A program made the translations under genes and the position numbers. This document shows positions 18,748 through 30,195 of a DNA stretch of 64,000 nucleotides, in pieces. Positions within the stretch are counted from its first letter, which is position 1. Every line of letters begins with the position of its first letter. Origin of the DNA: an uncultured Clostridia bacterium (GTDB taxonomy: Bacteria > Bacillota > Clostridia > UBA1381); assembly GCA_944393255.1 (NCBI GenBank), contig CALXZP010000012.1:1-64000 (forward strand), read 5' to 3'. The notes below the pieces were generated by a model. That model searched no databases and had not been told where the DNA came from. It worked only from the letters and a program-made list of their open reading frames with translations.

Positions 18748-20013
18748 TTACTTTTTCAGTACGCTGTAGAAAGAGCGTATAATATGCCGCTGCGAGCTGT
18801 ATATGGATCTGTTTCCGTTTACCGCAAATGCTATAACGCAGGAAAGAGCTATATAAAGCGCCGTATCCCCGCCAAAAAGCTCGATACCTATAAATATCGG
18901 CGCTAAGAGCGTGTTTGTAGCGGCTCCGTACACCGCCGCCGCGCCCGCCGCCGCGCTCAGCCCGAACGGCAGACCGCTCACCTGTGCCAGTGCCGCTCCC
19001 GCCGCCGCGCCTATTGCTATTAGAGGAGTCATCTCGCCGCCAGTGTAGCCGACGCTTACGCATATCACTGTGAAAACAAGCTTAAGAGCAAAATCATATA
19101 TGTAAAACTCTCCGTCGGCAAATATGCCGTATATGATATTCTCACCCGCGCCGCTGTAACGTCCTCCATGCAGGAATATCAGCGCCGCCGCCATGACGCA
19201 TCCAACCGCAAAAATGCCTATATACGGATCCTTCACCCTTTTTTTATACAGCTCCCGTGCTTTTCCGAGAAGCTCCGCAAATCCGCGGCCTATCAGCCCG
19301 AAAGCCGCCGCGCCGATAACGAGCATCGCCGTCTGCAGCGGTTCAAGACCGCCCTCAAGGCCGACTGCAAACGAAAACGCGCTGTAGCCGCAAAGCTTTG
19401 ATATAAAGCATGAAGCATACGCGCTTATGAGCGCCGGTATGACCGCTTCATAAAAAAGCACGCCCGACGCCGCAAATTCCAGCGCAAAGAACAGACCTCC
19501 AAGAGGCGTTTGGAACAGTCCGCCCAGCGCGGCGCTCACGCCGGATATCAGCAGTATCTGCGAATACTTCCGGCTTTTGAAAATGCGGGACGCATAATCG
19601 CCCACAGCGGCTCCGCACTGCGCTATCGTTCCTTCCTTTCCCGTGCTGGCTCCGAACAGCAGCATGATAAGATTATTGAATATCTTCAGCACCGCATAGC
19701 CCTTGGGGAACTTGCCTATCTTTCTGGCGTGACCGAAATCCTTTACAACTCCCTTTTCGTCCACCCCGCCCATCTGGTATTCTATGGCAAGGTCAAGTCC
19801 CTGCTGAGAATAGGGACTGAACTTTTTATATAAAAATATCACAACGATCCCGGCAGCGCCCAGAAACGGAGTAAGATAGAGATAATATTCCTCCCTTATC
19901 TCCGTTATGAACTCTATCGCACAGCCGAAAACTCCCGATATAACTCCCATTACCGCGCCTATCACCGCCGCTATGAGCGAGCATAGGATCGTTTTTTTCA
20001 TGACTGCCATCAT
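18748..20013 (-). CDS. ClC-family anion channel/transporter
   Basis: A 421-residue integral membrane protein with about ten hydrophobic segments. The ClC gating motif appears as [17 protein letters not shown] with the gating glutamate in GKEGT, followed by [16 protein letters not shown], and later [19 protein letters not shown]. Canonical ClCs have GREGP; a Thr after Gly is seen in the fluoride-exporting ClC-F clade, so fluoride export is one possibility (inference). It overlaps the uvrA stop by four bases and is the last gene of an SOS-type operon, an unexpected place for an anion transporter. Start could also be one of the next two Met codons. Confidence 0.85.
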   Translation of the reverse strand: MMAVMKKTILCSLIAAVIGAVMGVISGVFGCAIEFITEIREEYYLYLTPFLGAAGIVVIFLYKKFSPYSQQGLDLAIEYQMGGVDEKGVVKDFGHARKIGKFPKGYAVLKIFNNLIMLLFGASTGKEGTIAQCGAAVGDYASRIFKSRKYSQILLISGVSAALGGLFQTPLGGLFFALEFAASGVLFYEAVIPALISAYASCFISKLCGYSAFSFAVGLEGGLEPLQTAMLVIGAAAFGLIGRGFAELLGKARELYKKRVKDPYIGIFAVGCVMAAALIFLHGGRYSGAGENIIYGIFADGEFYIYDFALKLVFTVICVSVGYTGGEMTPLIAIGAAAGAALAQVSGLPFGLSAAAGAAAVYGAATNTLLAPIFIGIELFGGDTALYIALSCVIAFAVNGNRSIYSSQRHIIRSFYSVLKK

Positions 20014-22835
20014 CCGAGCAGCTTTCTCAGATACTTTCCGGTATATGAGCCCTCCGACGCAGCCACCTGTTCGGGTGTTCCCTTGGCTATGACCTCGCCG
20101 CCGCCGCTGCCGCCCTCCGGGCCGAGATCGATTATATGATCCGCCGTCTTTATAACGTCAAGATTGTGCTCTATGACTATAACGGTATTCCCGCCTTCCA
20201 CAAGCTCGTTCAATACATGGATGAGCTTATGAACGTCCGCAGAATGAAGTCCGGTCGTGGGCTCGTCGAGTATATACACCGTTTTTCCCGTAGAGCGCTT
20301 GGAAAGCTCGGTTGCAAGCTTGACCCTCTGCGCTTCGCCGCCGGACAGTGTGGTTGAGCTTTGGCCCAGCTTCACATAGCCTAACCCGACCTCCTGCAAA
20401 GTCTCCAGGCGGCGCTTTATCTTCGGTATATTCTCAAAAAATACAACGCCCTCATCGACCGTCATCTCCAGAACGTCATATATGGTCTTTCCTTTATACT
20501 TCACTTCCAAAGTCTCTCGGTTGTACCTCTTGCCCTTGCAGACCTCGCACGGAACGTATATATCCGAAAGGAAGTTCATCTCGATCTTGACTATACCGTC
20601 TCCCGTACAAGCCTCGCAGCGTCCGCCCTTGACGTTGAAGCTGAACCGGCTCGACTTGTAGCCGCGCATTTTAGCCTCGTTGGTAGAGGCGAACACCTCG
20701 CGTATATCATTGAACAAATTCGTGTAGGTAGCCGGATTTGAACGCGGCGTTCTGCCTATGGGGCTTTGGTTTATATCTATGACCTTATCGAGAGCATCTA
20801 TGCCCGTGATCTCCCTGTGCGCTCCGGGATGGGTATGCGCACGGTTCAGCTCATGCGCAAGCTTTTTATAGAGTATCTCGTTTACGAGCGAGCTTTTTCC
20901 CGAACCGGAAACACCGGTGACGCACGTGAGCACTCCGGTAGGAAATTTCACCGTTATATTCTTAAGGTTGTTTTCCATTGCTCCTTTTACCGTTATCCAG
21001 CCCGTGGGCTTTCTGCGCTTCTCCGGCGTTTCTATCTTAAGCTCTCCGCTGAGATATTTGCCGGTCACCGAACGCGGACATTTCATAAGCTCCCGGGCAG
21101 TGCCCTCTCCGACGACCTCGCCCCCGTTTATGCCCGCGCCGGGACCTATGTCAACTATATGGTCGGCCGCGAACATGGTATCCGTGTCATGCTCGACGAC
21201 TATCACCGTATTGCCCAGGTCGCGCAGATGCTTTAATGTGGCTATGAGTCTGTCGTTATCGCGCTGATGCAGACCTATGCTCGGCTCGTCGAGTATATAG
21301 AGCACGCCCGTTAGCCCGGAACCTATCTGCGTAGCCAGTCTTATCCTCTGCGCCTCGCCGCCGGACAGTGTTCCCGACGAGCGGGAGAGCGTCAGATAAT
21401 CCAATCCCACGTCAAGCAGGAACTTGAGCCGCGCCCGTATCTCCTTCAGCACCTGGTTTGCTATCATAGCTTCCCTTTCTGTGAGCTTGAGCGAATTTAC
21501 AAACTCCAGCTCCTCGTTCACGGGCATACAGGTAAATTCATATATATTCTTTCCGCCGACCGTTACGGCAAGTATCTCATCGTTGAGCCTTGCGCCGCGG
21601 CACTTCGGACATCTGAGATTATTTATATATCTTCCCAGATCGCTTCGCGCATACTCCGACGTCGGCTTGTCATACCGTCTTTGCAGATTTGTTATTATCC
21701 CCTCAAACGGCATTTCGTAGGATCCGCTGCCATAGGAACGGCTGTAATCCAGCTTCAGCTTTTTATCGCCGCTTCCGTAGAGTATGACCTGCTTTGCTTC
21801 GTCCGGTATATCCTTGTACGGAGTGCTTATGTCGAAGCCGTATTCTTTTGCAATGGCATTATAATACATGAATGCGATACTCGACGGATCGTCGTAATTA
21901 TTCCATCCGCTGCATCTTATCGCGCCCTCTGTAAGGCTCAGCTCCTCGTCCGCTATCACAAGCTCCGGATCTATTTTCAGCAATACGCCCAAACCGTCGC
22001 AGTTCGGGCACGCGCCGTAAGGGTTGTTGAACGAGAACAGGCGCGGCGACAGCTCCTGTAAGCTTATCCCGCATTCATCGCAGGCGTAGTTCTGCGAAAA
22101 ACTGAGCGTTTCACCTCCGACAACGTCTACCATAACTATATCGCCGCTCAGCTTGAGCGCCGTTTCCACCGAATCCGCGATACGCTTCTCTATATCCGGC
22201 TTTATCGCAAGACGGTCTATGATCATCTCTATGCTGTGCTTGACCGTTTTCCTGAGCGTGGGCGGCTCCGCAACGTCATACACCTCGCCGTCCACTCGCA
22301 TCCTGACAAAGCCGTTCTTTTTCGCCGACTCGAAAACGTTTTTGTGCTCGCCTTTTTTCGCGCGCACTACAGGCGCAAGGATCTGTATCCTTGTCCTTTC
22401 CTCCAGCTCCATTATCCGGTCAACTATCTGATCGACCGTCTGCCGCTTTACCTCCCTGCCGCATTTCGGACAGTGCGGCACGCCTATCCGCGCATACAAA
22501 AGGCGCAGATAATCGAATATCTCCGTTACGGTACCCACTGTTGAACGCGGATTTTTCGAGGTCGTTTTCTGGTCTATGCTTATTGCCGGCGAAAGACCCT
22601 CTATATAATCGACGTCCGGCTTGTCCATCTGCCCGAGAAACTGCCGCGCATATGACGAAAGCGACTCGACATACCTGCGCTGACCCTCCGCGTAGATCGT
22701 ATCGAAGGCAAGCGAGCTTTTTCCCGAACCGGAAAGCCCAGTGAGCACCACAAGCTTATCGCGCGGTATCTCGACCGAAATATTTTTCAGGTTGTTTACA
22801 CGCGCTCCTTCTATTTTTATTCTATCGTTTATCAT
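20010..22835 (-). CDS. uvrA: Excinuclease ABC subunit A
   Basis: A full-length 941-residue UvrA, the damage-sensing ATPase of nucleotide excision repair. It has two ABC ATPase halves ([14 protein letters not shown] and [13 protein letters not shown]; signatures [13 protein letters not shown] and [13 protein letters not shown]) and cysteine zinc modules (CPKCGREV.., CDECGISL.., [12 protein letters not shown]). Start at 22835 with a GGGG-containing ribosome site. It lies 39 bases after an unknown 126-residue gene that separates it from uvrB. Confidence 0.97.
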   Translation of the reverse strand: MINDRIKIEGARVNNLKNISVEIPRDKLVVLTGLSGSGKSSLAFDTIYAEGQRRYVESLSSYARQFLGQMDKPDVDYIEGLSPAISIDQKTTSKNPRSTVGTVTEIFDYLRLLYARIGVPHCPKCGREVKRQTVDQIVDRIMELEERTRIQILAPVVRAKKGEHKNVFESAKKNGFVRMRVDGEVYDVAEPPTLRKTVKHSIEMIIDRLAIKPDIEKRIADSVETALKLSGDIVMVDVVGGETLSFSQNYACDECGISLQELSPRLFSFNNPYGACPNCDGLGVLLKIDPELVIADEELSLTEGAIRCSGWNNYDDPSSIAFMYYNAIAKEYGFDISTPYKDIPDEAKQVILYGSGDKKLKLDYSRSYGSGSYEMPFEGIITNLQRRYDKPTSEYARSDLGRYINNLRCPKCRGARLNDEILAVTVGGKNIYEFTCMPVNEELEFVNSLKLTEREAMIANQVLKEIRARLKFLLDVGLDYLTLSRSSGTLSGGEAQRIRLATQIGSGLTGVLYILDEPSIGLHQRDNDRLIATLKHLRDLGNTVIVVEHDTDTMFAADHIVDIGPGAGINGGEVVGEGTARELMKCPRSVTGKYLSGELKIETPEKRRKPTGWITVKGAMENNLKNITVKFPTGVLTCVTGVSGSGKSSLVNEILYKKLAHELNRAHTHPGAHREITGIDALDKVIDINQSPIGRTPRSNPATYTNLFNDIREVFASTNEAKMRGYKSSRFSFNVKGGRCEACTGDGIVKIEMNFLSDIYVPCEVCKGKRYNRETLEVKYKGKTIYDVLEMTVDEGVVFFENIPKIKRRLETLQEVGLGYVKLGQSSTTLSGGEAQRVKLATELSKRSTGKTVYILDEPTTGLHSADVHKLIHVLNELVEGGNTVIVIEHNLDVIKTADHIIDLGPEGGSGGGEVIAKGTPEQVAASEGSYTGKYLRKLLG

Positions 22836-22874
22836 ATATTCTTCCCCTTTGGCAGCGCCGTTTTGGTTTTAATA

Positions 22875-23255
22875 TCAGTGCGCGTAATAACTGCCGGTCA
22901 CGGCATTGCGCTCTATAAGCTCGCTGTGTGAGTTGTGAAGCCTTTCTATATCCGCGAGCATAGCCTGCTCAAACGCCATTTTTATGACTTCGTCGGCCAT
23001 ATATACAAGCTCGGCGTTCGTTATTATCTCCCACCGCTCTCCTGTTTCAAACTCGCGTATGTCCACGATCTCGGCGTTCACTCCGAACTTTGCGAAAATC
23101 TCCTGCTCAACGTCATGAAAATCCTGCACCGGAGTATTTCCGTCGCAGAAGCACACAAATTCTATGACCTCGTCCTCGTACATATATATCACAGGCGTCA
23201 GTATGTTTTCCGCTATTATCTCTACCATTTCCTGTACTGTTCTTTCTTCAAGCAT
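22875..23255 (-). CDS. Hypothetical 126-residue protein between uvrB and uvrA
   Basis: I do not recognise this acidic soluble protein. It has no signal peptide or membrane segment. It is translated with a good site (GAGGTG before ATG) nine bases after uvrB and 39 before uvrA, so it is part of the same SOS operon. The middle (EFVCFCDGNTPVQDF..EIFAKFGVNAEIVDIREF..RWEIITNAELVYM) faintly recalls small nucleotidyltransferase-like proteins of Firmicutes, but the catalytic GS..D.D motif is missing, so that is a guess. The C-terminal half looks helical. Confidence 0.7.
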   Translation of the reverse strand: MLEERTVQEMVEIIAENILTPVIYMYEDEVIEFVCFCDGNTPVQDFHDVEQEIFAKFGVNAEIVDIREFETGERWEIITNAELVYMADEVIKMAFEQAMLADIERLHNSHSELIERNAVTGSYYAH

Positions 23256-23264
23256 ATATACACC

Positions 23265-25226
<1,962 letters not shown>

Positions 25227-25278
25227 ATCTATTCCCCTGATCGTAAACGAATTTATCTAAAGACCTCATCACCTGTAC

Positions 25279-25307
25279 ATTATAACATGCGAACATCTGT
25301 TTGTCAA
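25279..25307 (-). promoter_or_regulatory. uvrB operon promoter
   Basis: TTGACA (25302-25307), 17-base spacer, TATAAT (25279-25284) on the minus strand: a perfect sigma-A promoter, with a LexA-type box in the spacer. Confidence 0.85.
25290..25303 (-). promoter_or_regulatory. LexA/DinR-type SOS box in the uvrB promoter
   Basis: CGAACATCTGTTTG matches the Gram-positive LexA operator CGAAC-N4-GTTCG at all but one base. It lies between the -35 and -10 elements, where bound LexA would block RNA polymerase. This predicts DNA-damage induction of uvrB, the unknown gene, uvrA and the ClC gene. Confidence 0.8.
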
Positions 25308-25433
25308 GCGGAGAGAGTATGCTCTCATAGCTAAGTATATCACGTATAATTGAAAAAAACAATCGTTTTACAAAAAACTATCACTTTATCCAAAACAACC
25401 GTACTTTTTAGATTGGAACCGCGTTATTATCAC

Positions 25434-25462
25434 TTGACACGCCGCTGTTTCAGAGGTAAAAT
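25434..25462 (+). promoter_or_regulatory. Nitroreductase promoter
   Basis: TTGACA (25434-25439), 17-base spacer, TAAAAT (25457-25462), about 80 bases upstream of the nitroreductase ATG. Confidence 0.75.
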
Positions 25463-25540
25463 AATATCGGGAAAACAAGCCGGCGCGAAGCGCAGGCTTT
25501 GCTATCACTTATAAAAAATATCACAGGAGGTAAGATCACT

Positions 25541-26053
25541 ATGAATGAAGCATTAAACGTATTGAATTCTCGCCGCTCGTGCAGGAGCTTCGACGGACGG
25601 CAGATAACGGACGAACAGCTCAACGCTATCCTTGAAGCGGGAACATATGCGCCTACAGGCATGGGCAGGCAATCGCCAGTAATGGTCGTCTTGCAGAACA
25701 AGGACGATATAGCCGAGCTGTCGGCAATGAACGCCGCTATCATGGGAACGGATATAGATCCTTTCTACGGCGCTCCCACCGTTATCGTCGTTCTCGCCGA
25801 CAAAAGCGCGGCCACCTGCATATATGACGGCTCGCTCGTTATGGGAAATCTCATGAACGCAGCTGAAGCGGTCGGCGTTCAGTCGTGCTGGATACATCGC
25901 GCAAAGGAGGAGTTCGAGTCCGAAAAGGGCAGGCTGCTGCTCGATAAATGGGGCGTCAAGGGCAACTATGAGGGCATAGGCCACTGTGTTCTCGGCTACG
26001 GCGAAAAAGTCCCGGCAAAGCCGCGCAAGGAAAACTATATATACAGGGTTTGA
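25541..26053 (+). CDS. Nitroreductase family protein
   Basis: A 170-residue FMN-dependent nitroreductase-fold oxidoreductase. The N-terminus has the family signature RRSCRSFDGRQITDEQLNAI followed by AGTYAPTGMGRQSP, and the middle has GAPTVIVVLADK and NLMNAAEAVGVQSCWI. Such enzymes reduce nitro compounds or quinones with NAD(P)H; the true substrate is unknown. Start is the ATG at 25541 with AGGAGG ten bases upstream; a longer ORF start at 25499 lacks one. It is a single-gene unit flanked by its own promoter and a bidirectional terminator. Confidence 0.88.
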   Translation: MNEALNVLNSRRSCRSFDGRQITDEQLNAILEAGTYAPTGMGRQSPVMVVLQNKDDIAELSAMNAAIMGTDIDPFYGAPTVIVVLADKSAATCIYDGSLVMGNLMNAAEAVGVQSCWIHRAKEEFESEKGRLLLDKWGVKGNYEGIGHCVLGYGEKVPAKPRKENYIYRV

Positions 26054-26097
26054 CCGTCTGACGCCGCTTCGGCGCAAAGACCGATGAACAGCGGAAA

Positions 26098-26130
26098 CAA
26101 AAAGACCGGCGAAAAAATGCCGGTCTTTTG
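26098..26130 (+). terminator. Bidirectional terminator
   Basis: AAAGACCGGC/GCCGGTCTTT hairpin with an eight-base loop, A-rich on the left and T-rich on the right. It can end the nitroreductase transcript and, on the other strand, the ABC importer operon whose last gene stops at 26167. Confidence 0.85.
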
Positions 26131-26166
26131 CTGCATCGGTACCATTGAGATCACTCTGTTTACTCC

Positions 26167-26946
26167 CTACAGCGAATTACCTTTTTCGAGCGATATTTCA
26201 TTGAATATCTTAAGATAATCGTCTATATCCGTGTCTGTCCTCTCTTGTCCCGATACGTCGAGAACTATCTTTCCCTCATGCATCATTATCGTTCTTGTGC
26301 CGTATTCGACCGCGTATCTGAGGTTATGCGTGACCATGAGCGAGGTGATCTTTTTCTCCTTCACCACTTTATCGGTAAGCTCCATGACTATATCCGCAGC
26401 CTTTGGGTCGAGCGCCGCAGTATGCTCATCGAGCAGGAGCAGCTCGGGACGCACAAGCGTCGCCATTATGAGCGCAAGCGCCTGACGCTGTCCTCCCGAC
26501 AATGCACCCGCAAGAGTGTCAAGTCTGTTTTCAAGCCCCATCCCCAGAAACTCAAGCTGTGAACGGTAGAAATCCTTTCTCTTCCTGTTAAGCCCGAAGC
26601 TCAGTCCGAACGGCCTGCCCTTGTTATCGGCTATTGATAAATTTTCCCATATGGTCATGCTTGAGCACGTACCCATTGCCGGAGCCTGGAATACGCGTCC
26701 TATCCTGAGCGCACGCTTATAATCCTTCATCCCGTTTATCTCAGTACCGCCGAGAAGTACTTTGCCGCCGTCCACCGCAGCAGAGCCGGATATGATATTC
26801 AGCATCGTGGTCTTGCCCGAACCGTTCGAGCCTATGACCGCCACAAATTCACCCTGTTCTATCTTAATGCTGAAACCGTCGAAGAGCACCTTTTCGTCTA
26901 TAGTTCCCTGATTGAATGTCTTGTCTACAGCGGAAAGCTCAACCAT
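26167..26946 (-). CDS. ABC transporter ATP-binding protein (TrpZ-like)
   Basis: A 259-residue ABC ATPase. Walker A is GSNGSGKTT, the signature reads LSGGQRQALAL, Walker B is LLLLDEHTAALDP, and the H-loop is MVTHN. It is the third gene of a substrate-binding protein/permease/ATPase set and overlaps the permease by eight bases. The set resembles the TrpXYZ-type importers of Firmicutes that use a PF04392-type binding protein; some take up tryptophan or other aromatic compounds, but the substrate here is not decided by the sequence. Confidence 0.85.
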   Translation of the reverse strand: MVELSAVDKTFNQGTIDEKVLFDGFSIKIEQGEFVAVIGSNGSGKTTMLNIISGSAAVDGGKVLLGGTEINGMKDYKRALRIGRVFQAPAMGTCSSMTIWENLSIADNKGRPFGLSFGLNRKRKDFYRSQLEFLGMGLENRLDTLAGALSGGQRQALALIMATLVRPELLLLDEHTAALDPKAADIVMELTDKVVKEKKITSLMVTHNLRYAVEYGTRTIMMHEGKIVLDVSGQERTDTDIDDYLKIFNEISLEKGNSL

Positions 26947-27838
26947 TCCTTTTCACCCCCGCCTTTTTCTTTTTCACAAAAAATTCGTTTATGACCAGCG
27001 TCACTATAAACAGTACGGTTATCATAAAATTCGTGTCCTGCGATCTGAGCCCGGCTGCAAGCGCTATCGATATGCACGCCTTGTACACTATCATTCCGAG
27101 CAGTACTCCGGTAGTGACCCTCATGAATTTAAGCTTTCTGAACACAGTAGTACCGATTATTACCGCCGCAAGTCCCATAACGACAGTTCCCGTTCCGGAA
27201 CCTACGTTAAAGGCGCGCGAATACTGACAGTATACCGCTCCAGCGAGCGCAACAAGACCGTTCGCTATAGAAAGCCCTATTATCTTTATCGTTCCCGGAT
27301 TTTTTGCAAGAGTTATCACGAGACCTTCATTATCTCCAACACTTCTGAGCAGAAACCCGGATTTTGTGCGCATATACCAGTCAAGCGCGAATTTGGACGC
27401 TATAGCTATAACGATTATCACCGCGAGCTTTGAATAAAGCGCCGAATGTCCCGGAAAAAATCTCTCCGTCATTGAGAATATCGTAACGGAATCCATCCCC
27501 AGAAAGTCGGACGCTTTTCCGACTATGCCGTAGTTGACCGAATAAAGAGCGGTCATAGTCAGAATACCGCAGAGAAGATTGCGTATCCTGAGCTTCACGT
27601 TGAATATACCGGTGAACGCTCCGGCTATGCATCCGGCCGCGAACGCCGCAAGAAGCGCGAGCCATGGATCCATTGCATGGCTTATCATAACAAAACAAAC
27701 AGCGATCCCGAGCGGAAAGGTACCGTCTACCGACAGATCCGGGAAGTCGAGTATCGTATATGTAATATACACACCCATCGCCATTATGCCGTATATGAAC
27801 CCCTGCTCAAGGATCCCTATTATCATAGACTCGATCAT
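26939..27838 (-). CDS. ABC transporter permease (TrpY-like)
   Basis: A 299-residue membrane protein with about eight hydrophobic segments, of the branched-chain-amino-acid-type permease superfamily. FPDLSVDGTFPLGIAV, GILTMTALYSVNYG and GLAAVIIGTTVF are characteristic of permeases partnered with PF04392 binding proteins. Start at 27838 with GGAGG four bases upstream; ATGA overlap with the binding-protein gene. Confidence 0.83.
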   Translation of the reverse strand: MIESMIIGILEQGFIYGIMAMGVYITYTILDFPDLSVDGTFPLGIAVCFVMISHAMDPWLALLAAFAAGCIAGAFTGIFNVKLRIRNLLCGILTMTALYSVNYGIVGKASDFLGMDSVTIFSMTERFFPGHSALYSKLAVIIVIAIASKFALDWYMRTKSGFLLRSVGDNEGLVITLAKNPGTIKIIGLSIANGLVALAGAVYCQYSRAFNVGSGTGTVVMGLAAVIIGTTVFRKLKFMRVTTGVLLGMIVYKACISIALAAGLRSQDTNFMITVLFIVTLVINEFFVKKKKAGVKRNG

Positions 27839-28842
27839 GATTCCTCCGACGGAGCGGTCTTGACCTCTGCACGGTCTGTTATCGACTGCGGTATCTCAAC
27901 GTTAACAGCCTCCGCCGCATCCGGATTTATCGTTATCTTGCTTTCGGTCATTGTCTCATATGGTATTGAGGACACATCCTCGCCGTTAAGAACTCTTGCA
28001 GCGATCACACCGGCTTTTCTGCCAAGCTCTATATAGTCGATCCCCGCCGACGCGATACAGCCGTTGCCGACCTGCTCCTCCTCGCTTCCGAACACAGGAA
28101 CGCCTGAGGCAGTCGCCTTTTCTATAAGTACGGGCAGATTGTTTACGACCGTATTGTCTGTCATGTTCGTTATGCAGTCCACCTCGTTTACAAGTATATC
28201 CACCGCCTGAGGTATATCCGCCGCATTCGTTATTCCTCTTTCCACAAGCTCAAAACCGTAGTCCGCGACCTTTGCTTTGTAATCCTCTATTGTCGAAACG
28301 GAGTTCGCCTCGCTTGTTGTATAGAGTATGCCTATCTTTTTAGCTTCGGGGAGCATTTCGCGTATCAGCTCCAGCTGCGCCTCAACGGGAAGCTTATCCG
28401 ACACGCCCGTTATGCCGTCCATAGCCTGCGTTTCGCTCTCCGCAAGCTTTGCCGCAACGGGATCTGACACCGCATTGAATATCACCGGTATCCCTGCCTC
28501 AAAGCATGCGTTGTAGCAAGCCTGAGCCGAAGGAGTTGCTATACCGCAGACCAGATCCATCTGCTTTGACGCAAACTGCTGCGCTATCTGGGTGTTTGTC
28601 GAGTCGTCGTTCTTTGCCGACTGAGCGGTGAGCTCATAGCTTATGCCCTCGCTGTCCAGCCCCTGTGTAAAGCCCTCAAGACAGTTCTCGAGCGACGGAT
28701 GATCCGCATACTGCAATACACCTATATTGTACTTCGCATCTCCCGAACCGTTATCTGCGGTCTCATTCGAAGCGCAGCCCGCAAAAAGCGATCCGCAAAC
28801 CGCCGCTGCGGCTATGATAGAAAATATTTTTTTCAATTGCAT
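27835..28842 (-). CDS. ABC transporter substrate-binding lipoprotein (TrpX-like)
   Basis: A 335-residue lipoprotein. The signal peptide ends in the lipobox LFAGC, so the mature protein is lipid-anchored outside the membrane. The sequence is of the periplasmic-binding type with IGVLQYADHPSLENCLEGF, DLVCGIATPSAQACYN, and KIGILYTTSEANS, the pattern of ABC_sub_bind (PF04392). The ATG at 28842 is preferred (GGAAGGA upstream) over one 16 codons earlier, because the signal peptide starts there. First gene of the importer operon; promoter at 28895-28923. No T-box or riboswitch was seen in the short leader. Confidence 0.85.
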   Translation of the reverse strand: MQLKKIFSIIAAAAVCGSLFAGCASNETADNGSGDAKYNIGVLQYADHPSLENCLEGFTQGLDSEGISYELTAQSAKNDDSTNTQIAQQFASKQMDLVCGIATPSAQACYNACFEAGIPVIFNAVSDPVAAKLAESETQAMDGITGVSDKLPVEAQLELIREMLPEAKKIGILYTTSEANSVSTIEDYKAKVADYGFELVERGITNAADIPQAVDILVNEVDCITNMTDNTVVNNLPVLIEKATASGVPVFGSEEEQVGNGCIASAGIDYIELGRKAGVIAARVLNGEDVSSIPYETMTESKITINPDAAEAVNVEIPQSITDRAEVKTAPSEES

Positions 28843-28894
28843 GATAATTACATTCCTTCCGTTTATTATTCTACTCCAAAAGAATATCATTAAT

Positions 28895-28923
28895 ATTATA
28901 TTACTTTATTTTGTGAATGTCAA
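28895..28923 (-). promoter_or_regulatory. Promoter of the ABC importer operon
   Basis: TTGACA (28918-28923), 17-base spacer, TATAAT (28895-28900) on the minus strand, perfect sigma-A consensus. Confidence 0.8.
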
Positions 28924-29061
28924 CATAAATTTTGTCGTGTCCCGTATTATTTTTCTCTGTAAAACTCCCGGTATACATTCACAGATATTATTCCACGGCA
29001 TATATTAAAGTATATCGAATAAAAAAACACGCTCTCTGGCTTGAGCTGAACGGAGGCTGCT

Positions 29062-30150
29062 ATGGTTAAATGGAGCTTGTGCATGATCGTAAAAAACGAA
29101 GAAGATGTGATCGGGCGCTGCCTTGAAAGCGCCGGAGATCTTTTTGACGAGATCATCATAGCCGATACCGGTTCCGGCGACGGCACAAAGGCTGAAGCAG
29201 GCAGATTTACCGATCTCATATATGACTTTGAATGGAAAGACGATTTCGCCGCGGCCCGGAATTTTGCATTTTCCAAGGCCTCGGGAGACTATATAATGTG
29301 GCTCGACGCCGACGACGTTATCCCCGCCGAGTCGCTCCGGCGTCTGCGTGAGCTAAAATCGCGTCCCGCAGAAGCCGACGTTTACATGCTGCCCTATCAC
29401 ACGGCATTTGACGAGAACGGCGCTCCTGTATTTTCCTTCTACCGCGAACGCATTATACGTAACTGCCCAAAATGCATATGGCGCGGGTGTGTCCACGAAG
29501 TCATAGAGCCGTTCGGGAAAGTTGTAAAAACAGACGCGCCGATCGAACACCGAAAGACTAGAACGGGCGATGCCGGCCGCAATCTGAGGATATACGAAAA
29601 TATGCTGAAAAACGGCTGCATCCTTGACGCAAGGCATACGTACTATTACGGACGCGAGCTGTATTATCATGAACGCTACAGCGAAGCCGAAAAAGTATTC
29701 GCGGCTTTCCTGGACAGAGACGACGGCTGGGCCGAAAACAAGACCGACGCAGCCCTGCTCCTTGCCAGATGCCGATATATGCAAAACAACGGCCGCGGCG
29801 CGGCCGAAGCGCTCATGCACGGACTTTCGCTGGGCACTCCCCGCGCCGATCTGTGCTGCGCTATAGGCCGTCATTATTTTGACCTCAGACAATTCGACCG
29901 CGCCGCCTTCTGGTACAAAGCCGCGCTCTGTACCGAAAAAAGCACTGACGGCGGCTTTGTTTCGGAAGAATGTTATGATTTTTTGCCGTATATAATGCTC
30001 TGCCTGTGTTTCTGGGAACGCGGCGATGTAATATCGGCATATATCTGCAACGAGCTTGCCGGCAGCTGTAAGCCTCATTCTTCTTACTATATACAGAACA
30101 AGAGATTCTTTGCGGGGCTGATGCATGATCACCCCGCAGACAAGGAATAA
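29062..30150 (+). CDS. Family 2 glycosyltransferase with C-terminal TPR-like region
   Basis: A 362-residue cytoplasmic glycosyltransferase. The GT-A domain begins SLCMIVKNEEDVIGRCLES, and the metal/nucleotide-sugar site is WLDADDV near residue 80. The C-terminal half (from about 190) is alpha-helical with TPR-like repeats (YYGRELYYHERYSEAEKVF, AIGRHYFDLRQFDRAAFWY). This layout is that of SunS-like transferases, which glycosylate peptides and proteins. It is 45 bases upstream of the collagen-like Gly-X-Thr gene, so glycosylation of that protein's threonines is the likely job (inference). GGAGG precedes the ATG. Confidence 0.85.
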   Translation: MVKWSLCMIVKNEEDVIGRCLESAGDLFDEIIIADTGSGDGTKAEAGRFTDLIYDFEWKDDFAAARNFAFSKASGDYIMWLDADDVIPAESLRRLRELKSRPAEADVYMLPYHTAFDENGAPVFSFYRERIIRNCPKCIWRGCVHEVIEPFGKVVKTDAPIEHRKTRTGDAGRNLRIYENMLKNGCILDARHTYYYGRELYYHERYSEAEKVFAAFLDRDDGWAENKTDAALLLARCRYMQNNGRGAAEALMHGLSLGTPRADLCCAIGRHYFDLRQFDRAAFWYKAALCTEKSTDGGFVSEECYDFLPYIMLCLCFWERGDVISAYICNELAGSCKPHSSYYIQNKRFFAGLMHDHPADKE

Positions 30151-30195
30151 ACAGTATTTTTTTCATCGATCTATTGATCAAAAGGAGTTGGTTTA

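Noticed and set aside
26167-28842. Assigning tryptophan as substrate of the ABC importer
   Set aside because: The family includes tryptophan importers, but there is no T-box or trp gene beside it, so substrate is left open.
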